From assembly GCA_016630905.1 (NCBI GenBank), contig WBMQ01000002.1:1302001-1366000 (forward strand): DNA of 64,000 bases, read 5' to 3'. Of the stretch, positions 38,873 through 50,564 are shown one piece after another. The stretch is from Capillidium heterosporum. Lineage: Eukaryota > Entomophthoromycota > Entomophthoromycetes > Entomophthorales > Capillidiaceae. Under the pieces are notes generated by a model. It worked only from the letters and a program-made list of their open reading frames with translations, searched no databases and was not told the DNA's origin. A program made the position numbers and the translations under genes. The number at the start of each line of letters is the position of its first letter. The stretch's first letter is position 1.

Positions 38873-40681
38873 CTACTGCTGCTGCTCCGGTTGGTCGGGG
38901 ATAACTTTGATGAGGTCGTCGATACGTAGTATCGAGATGGCGGCCTCGGTAGCCGCCTTCAATGACTTGATCTTGGAAATAGCTGGCTCCAAGACACCAG
39001 CTTTGACGTTGTCTCTAAGTTCACCTTGGATGAGGTCCAAGCCGTACCACTTGAGTTGGCGGCGTCGCTCGTCAGCTGAAGGGACCTGGGAGGCGTTGTG
39101 GTAAGAACGTAACTTGGCAACTAAATCGGTAGAGTCTTTAGCGGCATTGACAGCCAAGGTCTTGGGGATAACTAACAAAGCGTTGGCGAACTCGGCAATG
39201 GCCAGTTGCTCGCGGGAACCCTGTAAAAATTAGTAAATAGATTGGTGGAGGCAAAGTTACCAAAGTAGTGGCGAAATTTTCCAAGTAGATGGAGAGGGCC
39301 GCCTCGACGGCACCACCACCTGGGACTACGGAGCCACTCTCCAAGGTACGCTTAACGGCACACAATGAATCATGAATACTACGCTCCATCTCATCCAACA
39401 TGTAGTCGTTAGCACCACGTAAGATGATGCTGGAGGCGTTTTGATTCTTAGTTCCCTTGATGATGATACATTCGTCGTCGCTAATACGCTCCTGAACTAC
39501 TTCTTCGGCCTGACCTAGGTAGCTAGCTTCGAAAGTCTCCTCACCTTCCAAGTTGGCCAAGGTAGAGATCAAAGTGGCACCGGTAGCTTTGGCAATCCTT
39601 CGCAGATCCTCCTTCTTGCAACGGCGTACAGCCATGGCTCCGGCCTCGACGAACTGCTTCAAGACCATATCGTCAATACCCTTGGTGGTAAGGATGACAT
39701 TAGCACCGGCCTCGAGGATCATCTTGATCTTCTCAGTAGTGATATCGATCTCACGTCTGCGGATATCCTCCAAGTTCTCAGGGTTCTCAACAACAATGTT
39801 GACACCCAATGACATGCGTGCCTTCTGCAAGTTCATATCTAAACAAGCAATCTTGGCCCCTGAGATACGGGTCTTCATGGCCTGGCTGGCAACAGTGCAG
39901 TTGAGGGCGTAACCTTTGATGAACATGGACTCGCGGGCCCCCTTACCGTGGGCCTTTAGGATGTTGACAGAGTTAACTGGGTACTTGACTTCACCGCGGG
40001 GGGAAGTGGACTTGACCGTCAGCATAGCGTCTACAACGATTTCAGAAAAGAATGCGTCGTCACTGCAAATTAGAAACGTCAACTAAAAGAAACTTACTTG
40101 CTGATGATCTTGGAAGACATGGTGGTTTTGGCAACATTGATAAGGCACTCACGGCCCAGTTTATCGACTTTATGGGTCATCTGTTCTGCAATGAAGCGGC
40201 AGGCTTCTTTACTGGCTAAACGGAAACCGGAGATAATGGTGGTTGGGTGAATTTTGTTGAGAACCAACTCGTTGGCACGTTTCAATAACTCGGCAGCGAT
40301 GATAACTACTGAAGTCGTACCATCGCCAACTTCCTGGTCCTGTTGGTGGGCTAACTCTACCAAAACTTTACCAGCTGGGTGCTCCACATCTAAAAGTCCC
40401 AAGATGGTTGCGCCGTCGTTCGAGATGGTTACATCCTACTTAAATTAAACAAAGGAATAATAAAAATAGTACCCCAATATCGTCGACCATCATCTTATCT
40501 AAACCTACTGGACCTAAAGAAGACTTTACAATGTTGGCAATTGATGAAGCGGCGAGAACTAGAATAATTAATTTTGAGAATTGGGCTAAAATGTACCATT
40601 TTGGTTACGGACTTCTTGACCTGAAGTACGCTCACCACCGATAAAAAGGGATCCGTTGTACTCTTTGTTGAAAATAGCCAT
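38873..40681 (-). CDS. TCP1: CCT/TRiC chaperonin subunit alpha
   Basis: One of eight subunits of the cytosolic ring chaperonin that folds actin and tubulin, linking it functionally to cofactor E at 22036-23927. Five exons (40597-40681, 40473-40558, 40098-40435, 39261-40062, 38873-39220) encode 552 residues. Chaperonin motifs: VKSSLGPVGLDKMMVDDIG, TISNDGATIL, ATP-site VGDGTTSVV, and VVPGGGAVEAALS. GSREQLAIAEFANALLVIP and the QDQEVGDGTTS context distinguish alpha from other subunits. The introns are 35-40 bp. Confidence 0.96.
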
Positions 40682-42084
40682 CCTCTGTAAACTGCTTTCT
40701 TCTGAACTGAAAAACAAAGTGACCCAAGCTTATTCAAAACTTTTGGTCTCGAAAATTTCCCATTTTTCAGTTTGCAGTCTATTTGCCAATTCTAAAGTTT
40801 CTCAACCAACACTTTGCAGACTTGTAGTTGGTTATCAACTTCGTCTACCCAACTTGAAATCATATGTTTATTGATTCGCTCGGTTGGAGTAGTTTTTCCT
40901 TCTGGAAGGTGCTAAGGTTGCTGGTTTAATTATATATGCTATTATAATTTTAAGCGATACTTTCATAAAAGTATATTTATTTTTGGAACTATTTGCTTCT
41001 CTCTATGAAATGATTTTGACTATATGTTTGATAGTATTGTTATTCGTATTATAAAGCTATATTCTTTTCTAAATAACTTTCAGCTGGCAAGCTATTTCAA
41101 AAGGTATACTTAATAAGTCCTGAATAAACTGCATCGTAAATGGCTATTTCGACTATCATATGGAGCAATTAATTTGGAAACCTGAGATATCTTGAGATAG
41201 CTCTACCATACTATTGTTTGAATTCAATTTACAACAGATATTGGATAAGCATATTGAAAATTGGAAATCAAAATCAAGCCATTACTATTTTGCAAGAATA
41301 GATACCTAAGTCTTGCTATATAAAGCTATTAATACTGTATATATACTGGCTTAAAGCATTTTTTAATGATGTATTTCCCTTACTATCGATATAGTTTTCA
41401 ATCGGAGGATATCCAAGCGTCTACTAGTTTAGTAAATGTATATCTGTTCTAGATACATACACACTTTATTATTGACTTTTCAAGATAAATCACTTAATAA
41501 ATAAGAACAGATGAAGTTTGCTTTATTTGTAAATGAAGTATAGAAATTTTATAATAAATACACTAGAGAGTAATGAGACATCTATCAACTAATCTTTGGT
41601 AATGAATGTACTTGGTTCTTTAAAGCTTTCTCGAAAAATTGAAGTGATTGAAGGATCGTGATATCTATAATTACTACATTTTTATATAGACAATAGGAAT
41701 CAAATCGATGTTATATCCTTGCCATTAAACACAAATTAACTATACTAATAGTTTAATATAGATATGTTATTTTTGAAATATAAAGTTTTAATTTTAAAGG
41801 CAAATAATGTCTATTTTTTAGAACTATTCGTATAAGCCAGTTATTTAGTTGTGATTTGGCATATTTTGTTGATGGAAATTCGAAACTTATATTCTAGAAA
41901 GAACAGTTCACTTAAAAAAGTTTGCATATAAGCCTATCAATAATTGAAATCTTGTAACTCATTTTATCTGAATAAGTTAACATATTTTACATACTCTAGT
42001 CAAATTTTACAATTATATAGTGTAAATATACATTTGAGTTTTCTAATATAGCAAACTTTATATAAAGTATTGAGCTGATACGCT

Positions 42085-42117
42085 AAAGCTTGTAAATTTT
42101 GAAAATTCACAAGCTTT
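42085..42117. repeat. Near-perfect 33-bp palindrome
   Basis: Two 16-bp arms (42085-42100 and 42102-42117) around a single G pair at 15 of 16 positions. The core arm is AAAGCTTGT / ACAAGCTTT. It could be an RNA hairpin, a protein-binding site or chance. Confidence 0.6.
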
Positions 42118-44177
42118 TCAAAAGTTAATTAGTACCTAAAGATGATGAACAATTATACCACATTCGTATATTTAGTAGATTACATTACAACTCACTTAAT
42201 TAAAAATTGGCTTTAAGTAACTAGCAGACTATATCTGCGACCTTGGTTGCCTGCATTCGTATTTATGGCAATCCAACATGGTGTTCCACATTTCTACAGC
42301 TTTAAGTTAGACTATATTAAATTATAAGACATCTAATATTAAATTTAATCATTTCTTAATCAATAGGTCAGTTTATATATGGAAATAAAATAGGGATATG
42401 TATTGACATTAACTACATTTAGATGGATATTGCCTAATATACCCACCTCCATATCGAAAATGGTACATCAACCTTAACCTTAATAGGATATAAGTATACT
42501 TTAGGCTATTCTCGAAGTAGGTGAGTTTAAATATACTTTGTACGATGTTTTACTAAGCAAAAGTTTTACTAATTGTATTTTTAGTGACTTTAAATGCTGT
42601 ATGGATGTGATGTAGTGCTTTTAAAGAGATCCACCATTTCTAATCTATTAAACGAAAATATTAACAAAATATATGCTATGTACTGGTTTCTAGATACCAT
42701 AAAGCCATTTTAATGTTGGAATAATAGGCATTCTTAATTGTATAAATTATCAAAGTTTCGGATTTTGTTCATATTTATAAAATGGTTTGGACTTGGATAC
42801 CTTTCGGAAAATTTTATGCCAATATTTCCCATATAAATTTGTTATCGAGTTCGAAAGGGATTTATGCCTGAGGATTTATATTCAGACATCGACGTACCTT
42901 TTCAGATATGTAACTAAAGACTACTCAAAGGGATGTTCTTATAAGTATAATGGCCTTAAGACTTTTAGAAGAATTAATACATAATAGAAAACAACAACAT
43001 AGATTGTAAAATTAGACATGGTGTTTGAATTTAACTTAGCAGCCATTCCATATCAAAAAACCATTAAACTAATTTAATATGCTTGAATAATAAGGTATGC
43101 ATTTAAAAGTAATAAAGTATAATGAATATAGTCGTTGAAAAAAATTAAAGGCTAGCATGTAACTTAATGAAGATTTAAAGATTGATAGCAAAAATTAAAA
43201 TCAGAGATGTAGTGAACTTAGAGAGCAGTAGTTTATCAATTAATTAATTGTAAAAGAAAGATAAAGTATACTTGTAGAGTTACAGCTTAGAGGCGACTAG
43301 CAACTTTATATAAATGAAGTAGACAGTACTTGGTGCAAATATTTGAAATTGGGCAAAGGATATTAAGAAAAATAATAGTCTGTTTTATGTTATCCAAATG
43401 GGTTAGTGTGGGATAAATTTATCCTTTACCAGCACGATTACTTATAAAAGTTAGGTTTACAAATCCTAAGTTTCATAGCGCTACAGCTGTGGGGAACATA
43501 ATTAAGGATATTTCTAAATCAGTTAGTGTACATTCTGGATCCACAATAAGGAATGGAGCTGGAAGGGAGTTAGGAGTCGGTAGGAGTATGGAGCGAGTGA
43601 GCTACAATAAAGGCTAATAGCTTGTTTAATACATCTATATCGCGTTCCTATTCTAAAAATAACCAAACTTTGTCAAAGTTGTTGAGTTATTGAATAGAAA
43701 CAGTAGGTTCAGGTTGGGCCTAATTCAAGCACCAGTGTAAAGGTATCCAAATTGACAATATTCCCAACATTCGCAATTTCGGTTAGAAATTTTAGAGTTA
43801 ACTGATAGTGTTAGTAAAGTAAAGTTTAGGTAGCGATTCGAAAGAAGCTAAAACAAAATTTTAAAGGGGGTCTTTTGCCCTAAAACCCGGGGATACCTTT
43901 CTTGAAGATTTGTAAGCTCCAGGTTCGAGCTCATGATTTGCTGCACTGAATTTCAACGGAAGAGTCCAAAGACGTAAACCCAGAAAACAGGTACGGATAT
44001 TAATGCTTATGAATGAGTATGTGGATAAGAAACTTTTGTTAACTGGATTTGGCTAGACATACCATCAAGGTGCTTTACTGGTTACTTTACAACGAAAAAT
44101 TTATCTATACTTAACTAAAAAAAGGAGCTGGTTATTTAAGGTGATATGAATCGGGTCAAGGAACATTGCATTGCCCA

Positions 44178-44186
44178 CTATATAAG
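44178..44186 (+). promoter_or_regulatory. TATA box of the His/Asp/Lys repeat gene
   Basis: CTATATAAG about 80 bp upstream of the ATG at 44264. Confidence 0.55.
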
Positions 44187-44263
44187 CCAACGCTGAGATC
44201 TGAAAACCAAATAAATCAAGTCTTAGTATCGATTGAATCCCACTCCGATAGCAAACTAATAAA

Positions 44264-45709
44264 ATGAAGCACATTACTCTAATTGCCTTACTGGCAGTCG
44301 CCGCCTCCAGAGCTGCCGCCGAGAACAGCCCCGCCGGTGATTTGGTTGGAAAGCTCTTGAATGTCGGTTCCCTGAACAAGAACGAGGGAGCTAAACCTGC
44401 CGCCGATGACAAGAAGGATCCCCCCAAGAAGGATGATAAGAAGGACGATAAGAAGGACGACAAGAAAGATGACAAGAAGGATGACAAGAAGGATGACAAG
44501 AAAGATGATAAAAAGGATGATAAGAAAGATGATAAGAAGGACGATAAAAAAGATGACAAAGATGACAAGAAGGATGACAAGGACGATAAGAAAGATGACA
44601 AGAAGGATGACAAGAAGGGCAAATATGATGACGATGACGATGATCACTACGGAAAGAAACACCATGGTGGCTACGATGATGACGACCACCACCGCTACGG
44701 AAAGAAGCACCACGGTGGATATGATGATGACGATCATCACTATGGGAAGAAGCACCATGACAAGTACGACCACGATGACGATCATCATTATGGCAAGAAG
44801 CACCACGGTGGATACGATGATGACGACCACCACTATGGAAAAAAGCATGATAAATACGATCATGACAACCACTATGGTGGCCATCACAAGTACCGCCGTG
44901 ACTATCCCTCCAAGTATGACCATGACGACCATCACTATGGCAAGAAGCACCACGACAAGTATGATCATGATGATCATCACTATGGTAAGAAACACCATGA
45001 CAAATACGACCACGATGATCACTACGGTAAGAAGCATGATAAGTACGACCATGATGATGATCATTATGGTGGCCACCACAAGTACCGTCGTGATTACCCC
45101 TCCAAGTATGACCATGACGACCACCACTATGGAAAGAAGCACCACGACAAGTATGACCATGATGATCACCACTATGGCAAGAAGCATCATGACAAATATG
45201 ATCATGATGATCACTACGGTAAGAAGCATGATAAGTACGACCATGGTGATGACCACCACTATGGCAAACATCATGGAGGCGACTACGATGGCCACCACAA
45301 GTACCGCCGTGACTACCCTTCCAAGTATGGCCATGATGATCATCACTATGGCAAGAAGCATCACGACAAGTATGACCATGATGATCATCACTATGGCAAG
45401 AAGCATCATGACAAGTACGACCACGATGATCACTACGGTAAGAAGCATGATAAGTACGACCATGATGATGATCATTATGGTGGCCACCACAAGTACCGTC
45501 GTGATTACCCCTCCAAATATGGCCATGATGATCACCACTATGGCAAGAAGCACCACGACAAGTATGACCATGATGATCATCACTATGGTAAGAAACACCA
45601 TGACAAATATGATCATGATGAGCACTACGGTAAGAAGCATGATAAATATGACCATGGTGACCGCCACTACGGTAAGAAGCACCACGACTACAACGACATC
45701 GACTACTAA
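44264..45709 (+). CDS. Secreted low-complexity repeat protein rich in His, Asp, Lys, Tyr
   Basis: A 481-residue intronless gene. Residues 1-20 (MKHITLIALLAVAASRAAAE) form a signal peptide with an AxA-type cleavage site. A short unique region follows, then a KDDKK-type acidic/basic tract (about 47-120), then repeats of HYGKKHHDKYDHDD type. Four longer units are punctuated by HHKYRRDYPSKY, about 64 residues apart. Dibasic KK and RR sites recur, as expected for kexin substrates, and a kexin gene lies about 6 kb away. His/Asp density suggests metal binding. The large ORFs in other frames over this gene are repeat artefacts. The signal peptide, TATA box and codon-synonymous variation between repeats support this frame. 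The function is unknown. Confidence 0.85.
   Translation: MKHITLIALLAVAASRAAAENSPAGDLVGKLLNVGSLNKNEGAKPAADDKKDPPKKDDKKDDKKDDKKDDKKDDKKDDKKDDKKDDKKDDKKDDKKDDKDDKKDDKDDKKDDKKDDKKGKYDDDDDDHYGKKHHGGYDDDDHHRYGKKHHGGYDDDDHHYGKKHHDKYDHDDDHHYGKKHHGGYDDDDHHYGKKHDKYDHDNHYGGHHKYRRDYPSKYDHDDHHYGKKHHDKYDHDDHHYGKKHHDKYDHDDHYGKKHDKYDHDDDHYGGHHKYRRDYPSKYDHDDHHYGKKHHDKYDHDDHHYGKKHHDKYDHDDHYGKKHDKYDHGDDHHYGKHHGGDYDGHHKYRRDYPSKYGHDDHHYGKKHHDKYDHDDHHYGKKHHDKYDHDDHYGKKHDKYDHDDDHYGGHHKYRRDYPSKYGHDDHHYGKKHHDKYDHDDHHYGKKHHDKYDHDEHYGKKHDKYDHGDRHYGKKHHDYNDIDY
44415..44620 (+). repeat. KDDKK-encoding microsatellite-like tract
   Basis: Tandem 12-15 bp units (aagaaggatgac and variants) encoding Lys-Asp-Asp-Lys. Third-position changes among units show it has been kept at protein level rather than newly expanded. 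Confidence 0.8.
44882..45690 (+). repeat. Higher-order tandem repeat, unit about 192 bp
   Basis: Four copies of the HHKYRRDYPSKY block begin near 44882, 45073, 45292 and 45484. Spacing is about 192 bp, except the third interval, which carries an extra ~27 bp (GDDHHYGKHHGGDYDG variant). Each unit holds three HYGKKHHDKYDHDD subrepeats. Confidence 0.8.
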
Positions 45710-47954
45710 GCAGCTGATGAACTTGATATCTTTTGTAGCTAGGTTTCTACCACTTTCTTACCTACCCTTCTTACCCTCCCTATCCTAATTAAGATTCCCA
45801 CCTTATTTAAATAAATATATACTAAGAATTCCTTTGGCTTTTTGTTTAAAATAACTCAATTATGGTATATCCATCTTGCTATTTAATATGAATTTACCAG
45901 GCACCTTACAACTAAATGAGTTTTTCTGGATATATCAAATGGGAATATCAGCTTCAAACTTCTAACCTTGATATCAGTAGCTGCTATCCAATAGATATGA
46001 CTTTTTGTTGATATTAGGCTTATTTGGAGTTATATTCCCAGTACCAACCCTGATTCTGATTTTCGAAATAAACCTTTTGAGTCTTTAGGTTTGATAAAGA
46101 CACGAGATGTGGTAGTAGCAATTGCAGAAATTAGTATCTATTTACGTTGTCGATTTGATTGAGAGTGGATGCTATCGCTTAAAAGAATGCTACTCATGTC
46201 TCTTAAAACTAGGGTTGGATCATAGAGTAGCTAATACTGGTCGGAAATACATTGAAGTTTATTTCGAGTGGTAGGCGTACAGTAAGAGCAAAGTACCTTA
46301 TCTAAAGGTAAAGTCCCTCTCAGTAAGATTTTCTCAAGCTTTCAAACTGCACTATAAAGTAATCAAAATAGCTGGTTATGATACCACTGATTCGAGGCTT
46401 CTAAGTATCTTTCCTTTAAGGTAAACTATTTCTATATCAAAATGTATAAGATTGGAAACCCTTGTTCAAAATTTATTGAGTTATGGTCTATCGATATATA
46501 TTTAAGATAAATAACATAATATACATTGAATTTTTCATTGTTAGTCTATAGTAGCAATAGACACTATAAAATGGATAGCGATTGAAATTCAATAAAGTAC
46601 TTGGGATCTCAGTAATTTCCAAATTAGAAATAAAGTGAGATACAATGTGGTGTTGCTGAAGAGAAAGTGATTTTGTTAATTGCCTCATCAGAGTCGACAG
46701 TAAAGATTGATTAGACTAAGGTACGATGAGCCTAGAGTGTAATGTAGTCACTAAAACCTTGAGGGGAGTTGATAAAAGTAAATCAAATTGAATTAGATAC
46801 ACTGTGATATATTTTGAGAAATGACAAGTGTTGAAAGTTGTTATAAAGTTCAATAGCAGTATATTGAGTTGAGTTTGGTACGATACACTTCGAGGTATAG
46901 CATATGGGGTATAATTTATATCAAGTTTGACGGTAGTGGATGTAGCTTAGTATTTTATCAAGAGCAATGACAGTAAGCGGAGTACAATATGGTGCTATTT
47001 CGGGATATAGTACGGCTATATATTCTATAAAGGCTAATGAAAAGATAAACTTGGCTACTATTTGCTTAAGAATACAACGTGCTTAGGAAATCGCTATATT
47101 GTACTTGGACTTGAAAACTTGCTGTATACTCTTACTTAATTTTAATGCTATATACATTAAATTTTTATATAGGTGCTACTTTGAATTTTCATATATAGTC
47201 CTATAATTATAAAGTAAAAGATGTAGGTTTAGAAAACTAGAAATGTAGGTATAAATCTAAAGTTGTATGAGATGCTTAAGAGACTTGGGATTTATTCCTC
47301 CAAATTTTAAAGAAGCCATAACAAGAAACCTTAGGTACTAAACTCATTCTATATATTAAGCTTTAAAATTTAAAATTATAGTGATACATATTCCATTGAA
47401 TATAACAAGCCCATCTTCAAATGTAGCTTTCTCATAAGTTCTACAACTTCCCATAGTTTTGATAATACATTAACTTTTAACGCCAATTATTAGTTGAAAG
47501 GTGCGTAAATTACAAAACTTGTGGAAATCTACATTTGAAAATCAGCCCAACATAAGGTTTTCGGAAAATTACACCTGAATCTTTTAACGGCTTTTGCAAT
47601 GTAGAGTGGGAAAATTCCAAACAAGGGCCAGGCTCAAAAAAATCGGCTTGAGCTGACGTTTGGTAAACCTAAAAAATATGCACACATAGTACAAGCTAGG
47701 ATCAATGTCAATAAATTGCTTCATCAGCATTTTAAACCTCAATGGTGGTATATATAGGATTATAGGATCCTACTGAATACAGCAACTTTTACCATTCTTT
47801 TGAAAAGAATCCCTTGAATAGATAACCTACCTACCTTTGAATAGGATATCTTTGCCACTACAACAAGCTTATTACTCGAAGTAATAAAGACTAAAGTATC
47901 GATATCTAGTGCCGGCTACTTTTCAAAAGCTTACCCTAGCTAACTTTAAAGACT
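45710..47954. other. 2.2-kb intergenic region
   Basis: AT-rich, with only short open frames. A TATATATAGG-like element at about 47749 precedes the next gene by some 200 bp. No gene seen. Confidence 0.5.
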
Positions 47955-48932
47955 ATGAGAAATATTTCTTCAAACAATGAAACCCAACCTCAGCCAAATC
48001 GACGACGTCTATCGATAGCGACGTTTACAACTGCTACCGCCATCTCATGCACCTTTTCCAAACCCAACTTGAACTTCAACTTTAAGCCCAAAGGCTTGAA
48101 ATATATGCTCAAGAGATCAAAGTCTGGACTAGAATTGCAAGGCATGACTCCAACTACATCGGACAAAGATTTAAAATCCAACTACAGTCCCATTAGCTCC
48201 AATTTGCTGAAGGAACGATGGTACCAGCATAGTGCTAGATTGAACGGGAGTAAACTGCAGGCCAACAGTTTTATTGCCGACAGCTACTTCAAGTTGACGA
48301 TGAACGAGCGTAACTTGAAACGGGAGAACGACTTCAGTGGCTTGAGTGCCTTCTTGAAGGGTAGATTGAGCTTTAGTTTTAATGAAGCGTCTCCAGTACC
48401 TACCGAACTGTACACTAACCCTATCTCAGTCAGTCCTTACCCCTGCTTCCAAGGTCTGCAAAGTCCAAACTCCGAACAAAAGTTGACGCCTACTTGCAAT
48501 GCCGACTGTAGTTTATCTCAAGATATTCCCCTAGTCATCTTGGAAAAATCTCCCTTGTATACGACTTTGGAAGGTAAGGAACAAGCCATCCAGAAGTTGA
48601 TGAACAGTTTCAAAGAGAAGAATCAAAGTCAGATCGAGTTCCTACAGCTATCTCCCTTGTCCAACTGTGATTGTGGCTGCAACGACATATCGACATCTCC
48701 AACTTCGTCAGAGTGGGAGAGCGAGAGTAGTGAAGACGGATTGGAGCCTATCAATAGAGTTACCTTAGTCCAGCTGAAACCGAAATTGACCAAGTTGGAG
48801 CAAGCTCTACGCCTCGACGACGTCCTACTGGATAGCTATACTAAATTGGATGGTAAGATGGACAGCTTGGATTTGGATTTGGATGGCTGGAGCCAACAGA
48901 AGAGACAGGCCAGGTACATGAATTACCTTTAA
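47955..48932 (+). CDS. Orphan 325-residue intronless protein
   Basis: I do not recognise it. The ATG opens a Ser/Asn/Pro-rich protein with a basic patch (NRRRLSIA, FKPKGLKYMLKRSKSG), a Cys cluster (SNCDCGCND at about 239-247), an acidic Ser/Glu stretch (SEWESESSEDG) and a C-terminal helix with LEQALRLDDVLLDSY. There is no signal peptide or membrane segment. The composition fits an intrinsically disordered regulatory protein. The coding call rests on length, GC rise and normal start and stop. Confidence 0.75.
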   Translation: MRNISSNNETQPQPNRRRLSIATFTTATAISCTFSKPNLNFNFKPKGLKYMLKRSKSGLELQGMTPTTSDKDLKSNYSPISSNLLKERWYQHSARLNGSKLQANSFIADSYFKLTMNERNLKRENDFSGLSAFLKGRLSFSFNEASPVPTELYTNPISVSPYPCFQGLQSPNSEQKLTPTCNADCSLSQDIPLVILEKSPLYTTLEGKEQAIQKLMNSFKEKNQSQIEFLQLSPLSNCDCGCNDISTSPTSSEWESESSEDGLEPINRVTLVQLKPKLTKLEQALRLDDVLLDSYTKLDGKMDSLDLDLDGWSQQKRQARYMNYL

Positions 48933-49232
48933 TAGTAACTAAAATTTGCCAAGTTATACTAACTAATTAATAAATGAATTCGATCTTATAAAGTTATATT
49001 TGCTATTCTAAAGCTCTAAAGTCTAAACATATACTAATCGATCAATTCATATGTTGAGTACCCATATAAAGCTCTACTTCATCATTAAAAGGACGGTCTT
49101 TTAATTAGTCAAGTTAAGGATGTAAAGGGTGGCTATAATAATATGTATAAAGGGGGTAGATAACAAACTACCAACTGAGACAACGGCAAAGAATTTAGAA
49201 TTAATAGATGTAGATCGCAAATATGCATTTGG
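48933..49232. other. Short convergent intergenic region
   Basis: About 300 bp between convergent stops. No gene seen. Confidence 0.6.
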
Positions 49233-50564
49233 CTACGAGAAGGTCTCTTCTTGCGGAATAGAATGCTGCTGCAGGGCGTCGATCCAACTCTGCCGTTCAG
49301 ACTGAGAGACGGCTGCCAATTTGAAAGTACGCCGTAACGTCGTCATCTTGAAACAATAGGCTTTGGTCTTGGTCTTGCTAGTAGCTAGCGTCAATCCTGA
49401 GATTGAATCCAATGGAATCATACCATGCAGTTCGTACTCCTAGTACAGAATTAGCTAACGTTCAGAGTATGCAGTTTACCTTTTCGTTTTTGTAGTAGCA
49501 CAGTTGTGAGTCTCGTAGTACAAACCACCGCCTACGCCAAGCCTTATGGAGAAAAAATTAACTTCAAATGTAAATAGTTTAAAGGAGAGCTTACCCTATA
49601 GCCGTCACAGTGCTTGTACAGGAATCCTTGCATGAAGACTTGGGGAGCAACGTCAGTGCCGACCTGCAACTTGTCTAAGTTGACTTGTGGGGGTGGTGAG
49701 GTTGAGGGTGTGAACGGTGAATCCAAGGCGTTGTCCAAATCGGTGGCAAGCTCGTTCTCGTACTCGGACGAATCTTCGTAGATCATATCCAAGGGGTGGT
49801 TGGGATTTGTGTCGGAGTGGAAGGAGGAACAAGATCCCCGTTGGTTATGAGTGTCGGCGTAGAGCTTCGAATCATGTGAGTCCACTTGAGGTAGGTTGTC
49901 ATTGGCTTCACCATCTACTTCATCATCCGTTGAATTGATTATGGCTACCTTGGAGTTTTGATGTTGTAGGTGGGCTGGTAGTGAATCACGAGCCTTGCAC
50001 AGCGCACTCAACCAACCATCCCGTTCCTCGGCAGAACAGCACTGGAAGTAGAATAGTTTGTTAGGGGTTGCAATACCAAATACGAATTTTCGGCGCTTCT
50101 TGGTAACTTCCGATAGTGCTGAAGTGTTGAAAAGTTCGATATGGTATAAGAGTTCGTACTCCTAATTGCAGTACATGTTAGCTAAAGAAAATACAAATAA
50201 TGAGTACCTTTTCATCCTTATATACCGACAATTGATGACCCCTTAAAACCAACCATCGCGTCTTCCATGCCTAATGAATGCTATATAAGTACATTTATTA
50301 TATAATAAAAAACCTTTTTAATACGGTACCGCTTATCGACGTAACCCGACTTTATAGTCTCTTGCTCCTTGAGAACAAGGTCCGGTAAAAGACTAGGGTT
50401 TATCAGTTCCCTCCCTACCTTTGGACTTGTAGGTGGTAACGAGCCTGACTCGGAGTAACTCATCATCTCAGGTAGAGGTTCGCAAAAGTCCTTTTAAAAA
50501 AGCTCAGTATAAATTTGAGTTAAAGCTATACCATTTTGAAGTCGGAAGAAATCGAATTTGTCAT
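49233..50564 (-). CDS. Tandem PH-domain protein
   Basis: Six exons (50532-50564, 50314-50490, 50208-50270, 49595-50161, 49480-49542, 49233-49439) encode 369 residues. PH1 spans about 45-155 (SGYVDKRYRIKKAWKTRWLV ... AEERDGWLSALCKA) and PH2 about 265-365 (QGFLYKHCDGYRAWRRRWFV ... SERQSWIDALQQ). Both keep the beta1-beta2 basic residues used for phosphoinositide binding and the invariant Trp in the C-terminal helix. The linker is acidic and Ser/Asp-rich. Introns interrupt both PH domains at the same two places, pointing to internal duplication. Likely a membrane-recruited adaptor; the target lipid is unknown. Confidence 0.9.

Larger units (their letters stand above)
40682..44263. other. 3.6-kb region without a recognisable gene
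   Basis: The longest empty stretch of the window. It is AT-rich with stops in every frame; the longest open stretch (42787-42984) lacks an ATG. It includes the 33-bp palindrome at 42085-42117 and, in its last part, the promoter of the repeat-protein gene. I found no tRNA, 5S or U6 signature by eye. Confidence 0.5.

Noticed and set aside
43910-43945. GGTTCGAGCTC-like sequence resembling a tRNA B box
   Set aside because: The flanks do not form T-arm or acceptor stems and no A box lies upstream.
44288-45685. A 465-codon minus-strand ORF and a 460-codon ORF in another plus frame over the repeat gene
   Set aside because: They arise because tandem repeats keep stop codons out of all frames. Their products are monotonous (Met/Thr/Ile or Val/Ile runs), lack sensible starts, and only the 44264 frame has a signal peptide and synonymous variation.
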